From Sapria himalayana (lineage: Eukaryota > Streptophyta > Magnoliopsida > Malpighiales > Rafflesiaceae), in assembly GCA_029783825.1 (NCBI GenBank), contig JAREIK010002254.1, forward strand, positions 1,271,169-1,335,168: 64,000 nucleotides of DNA. The letters are read 5' to 3'. The translations under genes and the position numbers were made by a program. Below the pieces are notes generated by a model. That model saw nothing but the letters and a program-made list of their open reading frames with translations. It searched no databases and was not told the DNA's origin. Positions 10,017 through 20,094 of this stretch are shown piece by piece. Each line of letters opens with the position of its first letter. The first letter of the stretch is position 1.

Positions 10017-11144
10017 CTATTCTTGCAAGCCAACTGAAGTTGAGCACAACTTCAGTTTGTCAATAGTCACCGTCTTTGTTAACATATCAGCTGGATTCTT
10101 GCTTCCTTGGATTTTCTCCAACTTTAACACCTCATCCTCCAATAGAGATCTGATAAAGTGATAACGGAGTCCAATATGCTTGGTTCTAGAATGAAATGCT
10201 GAATTCTTTGCCAAGTGTATTGCGCTCTGACTATCACTATATAGAACATTCTTGCCTTGCTTGAATCCCAACTCTATTAACAAACCCTGAAGCCATATCA
10301 TCTCTTTACTAGCTTCAGTCATTGCCACATATTCAGCCTCTGTAGTGGATAGAGTGACAATTTCCTGCAATCTTGACATCCAACTAACAGTTGTACTTCC
10401 AACGGTGAATATATAACCAGTGGTGCTTCTTCGGTGATCAACTTCACCTCCAAAGTCCGCATCTAAGTATCCATGTACTTTTAGCTCTCCTTCTCCAAAG
10501 TACAAACATTTTTCTGTGGTGCCTCGTAGATACCTCAAGATCCATTTCACTGCTTTCCAATGAGCTTTGCCTGGATTTGACATAAATCTGCTTACAACTC
10601 CCACTGCATAGCCAATGTCTGGTCTTGTACAAACCATTGCATACATCAAACTTCCAATGCCTGAGGCATAAGGAACTTTAGCCATGAATTCTCTCTCTTC
10701 CTTCGTTTCAGGAGACTGATCCTTGGATAGATGAAAATGACTGGCCAAGGGTGTACTGACTGGCTTGGCATCACTCATGTTGAATCTCTTCAAAATACGA
10801 TTGATGTACTCTGCTTGAGATAACTGCAAGAGTCCTTTCTGCTTATCTCTTGTGATTTGCATTCCAAGAATCTTCTTTGCTGGGCCTAAATCTTTCATGT
10901 CAAATTCCTTTGACAATTGCTGCTTCAACCTTCTGATATCATCCATATCTGAACCTACTACCAGCATGTCATCAACATTCAGTAGTAAAATGATATAACT
11001 GGAACTATATCTCTTGAAGTAACAGTAGTGATCGGTGTTGCACTTTTGGAAATCTTCCTTGTGCATGAAACTGTCAAATTTCCTGTACCACTGCCTTGGG
11101 GCTTGTTTCAGGCCATACAAGCTCTTCTTAAGTCTGCACACCAT
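10017..11144 (-). pseudogene. copia Pol C-terminal segment: reverse transcriptase (2nd half) and RNase H
   Basis: A 375-codon segment downstream of the third nonsense codon, in the same frame as the rest of the polyprotein. It begins inside RT: CRLKKSLYGLKQAPRQW, then LLLNVDDMLVVGS where copia RT normally has YVDD. The first residue of the catalytic motif is Asn (AAT, 10977-10979), a change expected to harm polymerisation. KDLGPAKKILGMQI and the PYASGIGSLMYA / TRPDI block follow. RNase H shows DADFGGEVDHRRSTTGY (first catalytic Asp), LSTTEAEYVA (Glu) and YSDSQSAIHLAKN (Asp), then FHSRTKHI and NPADMLTK near the C-terminus. The start at 11144 is an internal Met, not a true initiation site. The stop at 10017 fits the normal end of Pol just before the PPT. 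Confidence 0.93.
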
Positions 11145-11177
11145 GTTCTCCTTCCCTATTTCTGAGAAACCTTCTGG

Positions 11178-12341
11178 TTATTGCATGTATATCTCCTCAT
11201 CCAAGTCTCCATGAAGGAATGCAGTCTTCACGTCCAATTGTTCAAGATGAAGATCTTCACTAGCAACAATACTCAATACTGTTCTGATTGTATTGAGCTT
11301 CACGACTTGAGCAAAAATATCAGTGTAGTCAATTCGCTCCTTCTGCTGGAATCCTTTGACAACGAGTCGAGCTTTGTATCTCTTGGAACCATCGTGCTCT
11401 TCTTTTACTCGATACACCCATTTGTTGTGAAGTGCCTTCTTCCCTACAGGTAACTTAGTTAGTTCCCATGTTTGATTGGAGATTAGAGACTTCATCTCCT
11501 CTTTCATGGCAAGCTCCCACTTGCTAGCATCTTTGGTCTGACATGCCTCATCATAGCATTCAGGTTCTCTTCCATCAGTCAACAACATATAATTCATGTA
11601 TCTCCTGTTAGGCACGTGAGGTCGAGAGGACTTTCTCAATACAGGAGTTGGAGTAGGAGGTACTGTGTCGGATTGTTGCACACTGCTTTGTTCCTCATGC
11701 TGAGGACTTGTCATTATCTGCTCTGTTGGAGTATCATATGGGATGTCATCTGCTTCTACAAATACCGGCTTACTCTGCTTTAAGTCACTGACGTCAGTTT
11801 TATGTTTGTCCTTGTACATCACCTTTTCGTTGAAAATGACATCTCTGCTGCGGATCACCTTCTTGTTTTCATCATCCCAAACACGGTAACCGAACTCATC
11901 TACTCCATAACCAATGAAGGTGCATATCTTTGATTTAGGATCAAGTTTATTCTTGCCTTGATCACTAATATGCACATAAGCTACACAGCCGAAAACTCTT
12001 AGGTGTGAGAGTTTGACGTCTTTTCCGCTCCATACCTCCTCTGGTATTCTATGCTCCAATGGTACCGATGGACCTCGGTTGATCAAGTAAGCTGCTGTGT
12101 TGACTGCTTCTGCCCAGAATTGCTTTGGTAAACCTGACTGTATACGAATGCTTCTGGCTCTTTCTGTCAACGTCCGAATCATACGCTCTGCTACACCATT
12201 GTGTTGAGGCGTACCGGGCACAGTTCTCTCCATTCTGATCCCATTCTCATAACACAGCTTCTTAAGTCTGGTGTCTTCATATTCACCACCATTGTCGGTT
12301 TTGAGCTTTTTGATTTTTAGACTTGTCTCATTTTCAACCAT
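11178..12341 (-). pseudogene. copia Pol middle segment: integrase core/C-terminus and reverse transcriptase (1st half)
   Basis: A 387-codon segment between two nonsense codons. The integrase core continues from the upstream segment: KTDNGGEY gives the second catalytic Asp and PQHNGVAERMIRT the Glu of the DDE triad. LRVFGCVAYVHI, KSKICTFIGYG and the VFGY-type region close the integrase. A Pro/Ser/Thr-rich linker (about residues 205-245) follows, then RT: WVYRVKEEHDGSKRYKARLV, DYTDIFAQVVKL (family usual FxPVVKL) and LDVKTAFLHGDLDEEIYMQ with the first catalytic Asp. It ends at TAA (11178-11180), where the family has a second Gln after YMQ, consistent with CAA to TAA. The apparent Met start is internal. 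Confidence 0.93.
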
Positions 12342-12398
12342 AGCTTTCCATCTCTTGAAAGCCTCAAATACTTCAGACTTATGCTTTAGGAAGTAAAC

Positions 12399-13139
12399 TC
12401 ATACCTTCCGAGAGTGATCATCGATGAAAGTCACAAAGTAGTGTTTCCCACCAATGGATGAGATTGTCGTTGGCCCCCAAACATCAGAGTGAACAAGCTC
12501 TAACTTCTCTTTCTTCGGGGTTCTGCCACTTGTCTGAAAGCTGACCCTTTTCTGCTTTCCAAGTATGCAATCTTCGCACATGTCTATCTCCACTGATTGT
12601 AGACATGAGAGTTTTCCTTTTGATTGCATAATCTTCATCCCCTTCTCACTCATGTGACCTAATCTTTGATGCCATAATTTGGGAGTTTCAGTGCCTACTG
12701 CAACAGCAATTGAACATCGTGCATCTACTGTTATGTAAAGAGTACCACTCTTCTTGCCTCGTGCAACTGTCATTGCGCCTTTTGAAATCTTCCAATCATC
12801 ACCCTGGAAGACTGTGGTGTAGCCTTCATTGGCCAACTGCCCAACTGAGATTAAGTTCTTTCTCAGGTCGGGAATATGCCTGACATCTTTCAGTTCCCAT
12901 ACTGACCCTTTCAACTTAACCTTTATTACACCTTTACCAATAATAGCACAAGGTTGATCATCACCAAGATATACTTTCCCAAGATTTCCTGGGACATATC
13001 TTTCAAAGAGTTCCTTCTGTGAAGTAGCATGGAACGATGCTCCTGAGTCTAATACCCAAGAATCTTCCTTACTTTCTAGAGAGCAAATCAACGCGTCATC
13101 TCCTTCTGAGGTGGAAGTAACATTTGCCCCTGCCTTCAT
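12399..13139 (-). pseudogene. copia Pol N-terminal segment: protease, GAG-pre-integrase and integrase start
   Basis: A 246-codon segment in the same frame as gag. WVLDSGASFHAT near residue 28 is the aspartic-protease active site and looks intact; LKDVRHIPDLRKNLISVG follows. The pre-integrase zinc domain is complete: LWHQRLGHM supplies the histidines and CEDCILGK the cysteines. LVHSDVWGP gives the first Asp of the integrase DDE, and FVTFIDDHSRK continues the core. The segment ends at TGA (12399-12401), exactly where the family has Trp, so TGG to TGA is likely. Nineteen codons of the same frame lie between that stop and the next Met. The Met start at 13139 is internal. Confidence 0.93.
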
Positions 13140-13163
13140 CTCCTGGTCCTTTGGTGTACTCCT

Positions 13164-13205
13164 GCACTGATTTTTGTAGTGCCCAGTCTTCCCACAATTC
13201 CAACA
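13164..13205 (-). other. CCHC zinc-knuckle coding segment
   Basis: It encodes CWNCGKTGHYKNQC, spacing C-x2-C-x4-H-x4-C, the nucleocapsid motif that binds genomic RNA. All four ligands are present. It lies downstream of the TAA at 13326, so it is untranslated in this copy unless that stop is read through. Confidence 0.95.
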
Positions 13206-13325
13206 CTCAATATTCTTTGAGTTATTAGAATTACTAGGATTCCTGGATCTGAATCTCCTGCTCTTTGAGCTGCTCCGACCTTTACCTCTGGTTGAATTTC
13301 TTCCTCTTGACTCTGTATGTAATAC

Positions 13326-13976
13326 TTAAGAGGTTGATGATTCACCTGATTCTTTCCGTCTAATTTCTTCACTCAATACCAGATCCCGAACATCGTTAAA
13401 GTTCAATTTACTGTTACCTGACGAACTGCTGACTGCTGTAACTATGGCATTCCAACTGTCTAGTAGAGATGACAAGAGAATCAAAGCTCGAACTTCATCG
13501 TCGAACTCAATTTCCACAGAACTCAGCTGGGTTGTGATTGTGTTGAGTTCATTTAGATGTTGAGCCACTGATGCCCCTTTCGTCATCCGCAAATTGAATA
13601 ATCGTCTCATTAAATGAACTTTGTTTGAAGCTGATGGCTTTTCATACATACTGGAGAGAGCCGCCATAAGACCCGCCGTGGTCTTTTCCTTTACTATGTT
13701 AAAGGCAACATTACGTGACAACGTCAATCGAATAACTCCGAGGGCTTGTCTGTCGAGAAGATTCCAGTCATCTTCCTTCATATTATCTGGCTTCTTTCCT
13801 AAGAGAGGTTGATACAGCTTTTTCTGGTACAGATAATCTTCAATCTGCATTTTCCAAAAGCTGAAGTCCGCGCCGTCGAACTTCTCAATTTTCACCTTCC
13901 CTTCATCTGGAGCCATTGCTCCTTCTTGAATCTGGCAGCCTCTGGATCGTTTCTGACTATTCCTGCGAACCACCAT
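13326..13976 (-). pseudogene. copia Gag, cut by a nonsense codon before the zinc knuckle
   Basis: 216 codons from a Met 215 bp inside the 5' LTR; a second Met at residue 21 (MAPDEGKVKIEKFDG) is the more usual Gag start, so the true initiation site is uncertain. FDGADFSFWKMQIEDYL is the N-terminal FxxWK motif. A UBN2/retrotran_gag_2 core follows (LMAALSSMYEKPSASNK, LMRRLFNLRM, VAQHLNELNTITTQL, DDEVRALILLSSL). It stops at TAA (13326-13328). The same frame continues past the stop with an Arg/Ser-rich stretch and an intact CCHC knuckle at 13164-13205 (CWNCGKTGHYKNQC), then runs into protease without a frameshift. One nonsense mutation therefore removes the knuckle and all of Pol. Confidence 0.93.
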
Positions 13977-14180
13977 GTATTACAACACCTTTGTCGACAA
14001 ACCAGAACTGCCGACAAGTTTTAACTATTCACGAAATTCACTATTTACGTGAATAGTAACTTCGCTCGAAAATTGACAGAAAAAAAAAAGGTCAAGAAAT
14101 ATTCTTTTTTGATGTGGAATGTCAGACAACGCTGCAACCACAGTGCATACTAAGAATATCCTAGTGCCTATAACCTCCTA

Positions 14181-14188
14181 TGATACCA
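14181..14188 (-). other. primer-binding site (initiator Met tRNA type)
   Basis: In element sense TGGTATCA lies two bases after the 5' LTR end. This is the core complementary to the 3' end of initiator methionine tRNA, used by most plant copia elements. Confidence 0.9.
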
Positions 14189-14461
14189 GTTGTTAAGAAT
14201 AAAACAACAATTCTTATATGCCGGATTTATGAGAATGAACAAAATTAAACAAATCAAGACACTCAAGATTTACGTGGTTCGGCACAAACTTGCCTACACC
14301 ACGGGTTGCTACAGATCGTTCACTATGAGGAGAAAATATAGTGTTTACAATACTCAAAGAAAAATTGCTCTCAATTTTCTTTCTTACTTCACCTTACTTC
14401 CTTCACCCTCTTCTCTCTTTCTCACTTCTTCACAATGAGTGAAATGAATATTTGACAACAT

Positions 14462-14473
14462 CTCTATTTATAG
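14462..14473 (-). promoter_or_regulatory. TATA box of the 5' LTR
   Basis: CTATAAATAGAG in element sense is a near-ideal plant TATA box. It lies about 92-103 bases from the LTR start, leaving a short U3 of the size seen in small copia LTRs. It is unchanged in the other LTR. Confidence 0.75.
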
Positions 14474-14492
14474 CAAAAATGAGAGGGATGAA

Positions 14493-14563
14493 GTCAAAGT
14501 TAGGCTACCTAACTTTGACAATTGAAGCCTCCTTTTTTGACAAAAAAGGCCTCAATATTTGAC
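14493..14563. promoter_or_regulatory. cluster of W-box-like TTGAC cores in U3
   Basis: TTGAC cores on the + strand start at 14515, 14537 and 14559, exactly 22 bp apart, and a further core lies on the - strand at 14493-14497 (TTGACT in element sense). One more (+, 14452-14456) lies just downstream of the TATA box. TTGAC(C/T) is the W-box bound by WRKY factors, which drive stress-induced copia LTRs such as Tnt1. Function here is inferred from motif and position. Confidence 0.45.
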
Positions 14564-14564
14564 A

Positions 14565-15075
14565 GTTTTAGGAGGATGACATTGCAATTAATGACAGTTA
14601 GAAGATTGCCACTTGAATTTGAAGAAAATAATCAACAAATGTATTAATAATAACTTCATTCCAATTTGATATGAGTTGAATTTGGGCAAGAAATTGAAAA
14701 ACTTTAGTTGAATTAATGGATAATCTAGATAGTTTTGAAATTCAGTTGATTATAGGTTAATGGTAATATTTGGTTAACAATACAAAGCATTGGAGTATAA
14801 AAATTGCAAAATATTTAATAACTTCACTAGAATATAAGCAACTTCTTATGTAAAATCATTTTACACAAACTTTTAAGCTTTTGAAGTATGCCATTGTCTT
14901 ATATCAATTGTTTTTTTTAACTATTTGAAATAATTCAATATAAAATTATGTGATTGTGTACAATTAAAAATATATTTTCTCTAAAATTCTAATAGTATAT
15001 ATCTTATTATCTAACATATACCTTTGATAATTTCAAATATTCACCATCATTTCAATTGTGTTCTTAATAGATATG
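14565..15075 (+). repeat. dispersed repeat R1, copy b, right part
   Basis: This continues R1 after the copia. AGGAGGATGACATTGCAATT and later blocks (GATTATAGGTTAA, AATACAAAGCATTGGA, TGTGATTGTGTACAATTA, TCAAATATTCACCATCATTT) match the inverted copy at 38.38-37.89 kb. A short ATG frame at 14573 parallels the 61-codon frame at 38191-38376 (-), with similar residues (MTLQ, RRL, LEFE) before early stops. Confidence 0.85.
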
Positions 15076-15159
15076 GGCATTGGAATAGCATACTTAATAG
15101 ATATTCATCAGCATTTCAAGTTTGAATAGATATGTATAAAATTTTGTATGAGTTTAACA

Positions 15160-15279
15160 ATTTTGCACACACAGACACACACAGAGCAAACCTATATACA
15201 TAAAACTATATAAATAAAGATGTTTGATATCTTATATATAGAAATCTATATATACATTCATACATACATACATACATAT

Positions 15280-15323
<44 letters not shown>

Positions 15324-15469
15324 AGATGTATTTATATGTTTATATATATATATATATATCTTTTTATATATACATTTATATATACATATGTTTTGAATTA
15401 CTTTTTATAAAAATATTAAAAGGTTAATGTATTTTTATATATATTACTTTAAATAATACACCAAATATC
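15160..15469. repeat. microsatellite cluster: (CA)n, (CATA)n, (TA)n
   Basis: A CACACAGA block, (CATA)n at about 15254-15290 and a long (TA)n to about 15320, then further (TA)n near 15340-15360. There is no coding content. Confidence 0.9.
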
Positions 15470-15600
15470 TATCATGCATAATATAAAATACTTGCAGTCC
15501 AACAAATTTAGCTTATTACAAATTCTTTCAAGAAAATAATGCAAATCAAGTAAAATAAGAAATAATCAAAAATAATTTTAAGTATAAAAAAAATCTAACA
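15470..15600 (+). repeat. dispersed repeat R1, fragment c
   Basis: It holds AATTTAGCTTATTA, TCAAGAAAATAATG and AATAATCAAAAATAA blocks in the order found at 20.97-21.08 kb. It is a short isolated piece between microsatellites. Confidence 0.6.
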
Positions 15601-15822
15601 TATAGTCGTATTTATAGTATATATATAGTAGTATATACACATATGATATCATATAGTTGTAGTATATACCTTTATATATGTATATATAGTATACATATAG
15701 ATATAACATATACCTTTCTATACACACTTGTACTAAAAATATAGCATATTATAAGTACATATATATAGTATTATATATATATATATATATATAATGTATA
15801 TAATATATATATATATATAATG

Positions 15823-15877
<55 letters not shown>

Positions 15878-16157
15878 CATAAGTAGTACATTTATAATAT
15901 ATAAATACATATATAGTACATATACCTCTCTATTATTATAAGTAGTACATATATAGTATATAAGTACATATATATATATATATATATATAATATGTATAT
16001 ATATGTACATATATATTATATGTATACATATAATATATGTATGTATGTATGTATATAGCATGTATTAATACAATAATATATGCATATGTATATAGTACAT
16101 ATACAATATACATGTGTGTGTGTGTGTGTGTATACATCTATATGTATACAATATACA

Positions 16158-16188
<31 letters not shown>

Positions 16189-16256
16189 ATACATCTATAT
16201 GTATGTGCACAATGTACATATGTAGATAGGTATAGATACAAATATATTTATATAAT

Positions 16257-16307
<51 letters not shown>

Positions 16308-16320
16308 TAGTAAATATTCA
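15601..16320. repeat. AT/GT microsatellite field
   Basis: Mostly alternating purine-pyrimidine sequence: (TA)n blocks at about 15770-15875 and 15968-15990, (TG)n at 16112-16130, and an uninterrupted (GT)24 at 16259-16306. Frames such as 15892-16137 (-) and 16114-16350 (+) are repeat artefacts. Confidence 0.9.
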
Positions 16321-16935
16321 GTATATACATATTTATTTGAATTACATTAAAATGTATATACTTTTTTTAAATAAAAAAAACATTCCTTAATTATTTTTAA
16401 AAATGAGTAAGGATAATAAGGCTACAACTATTGTGGGTTGGGTTTAGTTGAGGGCTAAACCGAAGTACCGCATCCAATGCGAATTGTGATAGTTAAGAGT
16501 TTGGTACAGTTTTTTTTTATATTAAAAATTAGGTTCCTTTTTTAAAATTATATTATAGGGAGTACAACAAACCATAATTCTTCCTTTTACCTATCGAATT
16601 TCTTAGCTAAATTTAATGTGAATTTATTATTTTCCATGTGATCTTGTAATTATTTTCACCTTAATTGGACATTAATGTTTATTTTTTAAAATAATGTATA
16701 CTATTTATGAATGGGAGATTTGTGTTTTGGTGATTAACATTGCCAAAATTATACTCATATAACCACTTAAATTTGGAAAAAAAATAGTAATTAGTACTCT
16801 TAGTAGGAGAGATGGGAGATGAATCCATGCCTTTCGCATTGCCAAAATAGCAATCAAAACAAGGTCCTAAGAATAACGTCTATTATAGAACTAATCAAAA
16901 TACTTACAATTTTAAATGAAAAAAAACATAGTATT
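16321..16935. other. no gene seen
   Basis: An AT-rich spacer. A short GC-richer piece (about 16425-16500) with TGGGTTGGGTTTAGTTGAGGG recalls the GC-rich MITE-type repeats elsewhere, but no termini were found. Confidence 0.3.
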
Positions 16936-16999
16936 AAATACACACATACACGCATGCGTGCATGCACGCATGCACGGATGCACATACATACATACATAC

Positions 17000-17072
<73 letters not shown>

Positions 17073-17087
17073 CATATTCATTTACAT

Positions 17088-17121
<34 letters not shown>

Positions 17122-17125
17122 TTGT
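16936..17125. repeat. compound microsatellite (CA/CATGCACG/TA)n
   Basis: CATGCACG-type units, (CATA)n, two (TA)n and two (CA)n blocks in turn. Open frames on both strands are artefacts. Confidence 0.9.
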
Positions 17126-17744
17126 TTGATTTATTTATATGTTTATGTATCTACATACTTATGTGTTTCTATTTATAATTATATTTATAAATAAGTTTTT
17201 TGATTAATTGTCCTACAACCAACTTTAACCATCTCATCACTAGTTGTAATAATTATATTCGTAAAATTGATTTTTGAGAAATTATGATTTCCAAATCTAG
17301 AAATATGATTTCTTGGTTTGCAACAAAAGTTTCCAAGCTTATTAATTAAATTTTATTATTATTATTTTTTAATTTTGGATGACAAAATCATGTTGATCAA
17401 TTTTAGTATATCAAATCAAAACTTAATTATTTAAGAATTTAGTACATTTTTTTTTAATCATGAAAATTTTAGTACACAAAATGACAAAAACATAAATCTC
17501 TCTTTATGAATAATATTAAGTCCACTTCTATATGTCTATCTTATATATGTATCAATGTCATAAATAATGTTAATAAAGATCCATAACTATAACTATACAT
17601 ATGCATATATTGTATTTACTGGACTTATAAATATAATCTAAAGTATAAAATATAATATTGATGTATTGGAATGAATAGTAGGGATACATATTTATAATGT
17701 ATAAGATATAGACGTACATTTATGCATATGTATAAGCAGTCATA
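17126..17744. other. no gene seen
   Basis: An AT-rich spacer without recognisable coding, RNA or terminal-repeat signals. Confidence 0.3.
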
Positions 17745-18273
17745 TATTGTAATCACATGTATACATAGATGTACAAGTGTGTATATGTAGATGTAGATCT
17801 ACAAATATGGGTATGTATATATAGACATTTATGGATATGTACACGTAGATGTACATGTGTGTATATGTAGACGTAGATGTACAAATATGGGTATGTATAT
17901 ATAGACATTTATGGATATGTACACATAGATGTACATGTATGGATATATATACATAGACGTACATGTGGACATACATGTATGGATATGTATACTTGGGCGT
18001 AAATGTATAGATATGCATATGCGGACGTACATGTATGGATTGTATACATAGACATACATGTATGGATACGTATACGTGGATGAACACGTATGGATATTTA
18101 TATGTAGATGTACATAAGTGTATCTATACATGGATGTACATATGTATCTATATGTGGACATACATATGTGTGTCTATAGGTTGACATACATGTGTATGTA
18201 TATATGTATATGTGGATGTACATATGTCTATGCATATGTGGATGTACATATGTGTATGTAAACATAGATGTAC

Positions 18274-18353
<80 letters not shown>

Positions 18354-19590
18354 CATTCATGGATGTACAAATGTGTATGCATACGTGGATATACATATGC
18401 ATGCATGCATGGATGCAAATGTATATGCATTACATAGATGTACATATGTGTATGCATACTTTGCCGATGTACATATGTATATCCTTACGTAGATGTACAT
18501 GCCAAGTGTATGCATAGTGGATGTACATATTTGTATGTATATACTTGGATGCACTTTTTTGTATGTATACATTGATGCACTTTTTTGTATGTATACATGG
18601 ATGCACTTTTTTGTATGTATACATGGATGCACTTTTTTGTATGTATACATGGATGCACTTTTTTGTATGTATACATGGATGCACAACTGTGTATGTATAC
18701 GTGGATGCACATATGTGTATGAATACGTGGATGTACATATGTGTATGAGTACGTGGATGTACATATGTGTATGTATACATGGATGCAAGTGTGTGTGTGT
18801 GTGTGTGTGGATGCACATGTGTATGTATATGCGGATGCACATATGTGTATATAATCATGGATGCACATGTGAGTATGTATATGGATCCACATATGAGTAT
18901 GTATATGTGGATGCACTTATGTGTATGTATACTTGGATGTACATATGTGCATGTATACATGGATGCACATATGTATATGTATATGTGGATGCACCTATGT
19001 GTATGTATTCATGGATGTACATATGTGTATGCATACGTGGATGTACATATGTGTATGTATACATGGATGTGCATGTGTGTATGTATATGTGGATGTACAT
19101 ATGTGTATGTATAAATTGATGTACATATGTGTATGCATATTTTGATGTAAATATGTGTATGTATAAGTAGATGTACATATTTATATTTATATTTATACGT
19201 ACATGTACATATTGATATAAGTATATTTATATGTAGATCTACATATATGTATATAGTTATGTGTATGTATACATGGATGCACATATTTGTATGTATATAT
19301 GGATGCACATATGTATGTGGATGCTCATATGTGTATGTATACATGGATGTGCATATGTGTATGCATACGTGGATGTACATATGTGTATGTATACATGGAT
19401 GTACATGTGTGTGTGTGTGTGTATACGTCAATGTAGATATTTGTAAGTATAGGTGGATGCACATATGCATATGTATACATGGATGTATATATGTATTTGT
19501 ATACATGAATGTACATATGTGTATGCATATACTTATTCATATGCATATCTATAGCTACATGTAGATGTACATATTTGTGTGTTTGTAGAT
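17745..19590 (+). repeat. 26-bp minisatellite array, ~1.85 kb
   Basis: From about 17745 to 19590 the sequence is built of ~26-bp units with core ACATATGTGTATGTATAC followed by ATGGATG. The unit is almost perfectly alternating purine-pyrimidine with one GGA phase break. At 18541-18670 five consecutive units share a TTTTTT variant and are nearly identical. A (TA)n block interrupts at 18276-18328, and (GT)n at 18789-18808. Since 3 x 26 = 78, stop-free frames persist on both strands (for example 18493-19119 on +, 208 codons, repeating Tyr/Cys/Met-rich blocks). They have no start context, no domain, and mirror frames on the other strand, so I do not call a gene. Confidence 0.95.
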
Positions 19591-20060
19591 TGATGGCAAT
19601 CATATTTTCTCTATTTTAACATATTTTAGCTTTTTAAATGTCCACTTTTTTTGGTTTAAAACATGAACTTGTGTTTTTTTCATTTGGTTAAAAATATCCA
19701 TTTTTCCGCTATGCCTATCACTGACTTGAAGATTATCAATTTGTTTCGTGCGATTCATCCAAGTGTTAGCCAGCCGAGGATAAAGTATTCTTGCAAGAAA
19801 TAACGTATATGTGATAAATCATTTTTGTTTGATTTGTAAATTTTTATCTTTTTTGATTAAAACATAATACCTCATGGATTTCATATGGTAGGGGGACTTC
19901 TCCCATATTCCTTACAAGGAAGAAGATGATGAAACCATAGTCATTATTGTGTAGTGTGTGTGTTTGTGTGTATGTGAGTATTCTTTTCAGAACTTAAATT
20001 GATGTATCAATATTTATGTTTGCATTAATGTGCCTTTTTGTTTTTATTTTAAAAATAAGG

Positions 20061-20094
<34 letters not shown>

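Larger units (their letters stand above)
9572..14564 (-). mobile_element. Tork/Tnt1-like Ty1/copia retrotransposon, nearly complete, recently inactivated
   Basis: A 4,993-bp element on the - strand with 374-bp LTRs at 9572-9945 and 14191-14564. The LTRs differ at three positions (0.8%). A PBS for initiator-Met tRNA lies two bases inside the 5' LTR, and a purine-rich tract abuts the 3' LTR. One frame of 1,320 codons (13976 to 10017) encodes gag, protease, integrase, RT and RNase H in copia order, interrupted by three nonsense codons. Flanking 5-mers are GTTGT (9567-9571) and GTTTT (14565-14569), a target duplication with one mismatch. The host site is repeat R1; an inverted R1 copy at ~38.39 kb lacks the insertion. 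At a commonly used plant LTR rate the insertion would be a few hundred thousand years old (inference). Confidence 0.95.
14191..14564 (-). repeat. 5' LTR of the copia element
   Basis: It is 374 bp with TG..CA ends and three differences from the 3' LTR. U3 holds two perfect short inverted repeats: a 10-bp stem CAAAGTTAGG/CCTAACTTTG around CTA, and an 8-bp CCTTTTTT/AAAAAAGG around GAC. A TATA box and TTGAC cores are listed separately. Confidence 0.95.

Noticed and set aside
10444..10632. Second - strand frame inside copia RT/RNase H
   Set aside because: An out-of-frame shadow of the polyprotein.
11181..11453. + strand frames antisense to copia gag-pol (also 13621-13812, 13809-14024, 14190-14438)
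   Set aside because: Shadows of the - strand polyprotein or of the LTR; no codon pattern or domain of their own.
13136..13372. 78-codon - strand frame overlapping the gag stop
   Set aside because: It is a +1-type shadow; the true gag frame continues past the TAA in the original phase with the zinc knuckle, so no programmed frameshift is needed to explain it.
9567..14569. Programmed stop read-through as expression strategy of the copia
   Set aside because: Three stops sit at positions where relatives have sense codons, two inside integrase and RT; decay is simpler.
18493..19119. 208-codon frame with 26-residue repeats, and mirror frames on the - strand
   Set aside because: A 26-bp minisatellite without stops gives a 26-residue repeat in every frame; all frames on both strands stay open, so there is no evidence of coding.
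17740..19603. Possible CRISPR array
   Set aside because: Units are directly adjacent 26-mers that vary gradually, with no unique spacers; a plant minisatellite.
19711..19803. 30-codon frame with mixed composition, possible exon
   Set aside because: Short, no splice signals that could be trusted, no known family.
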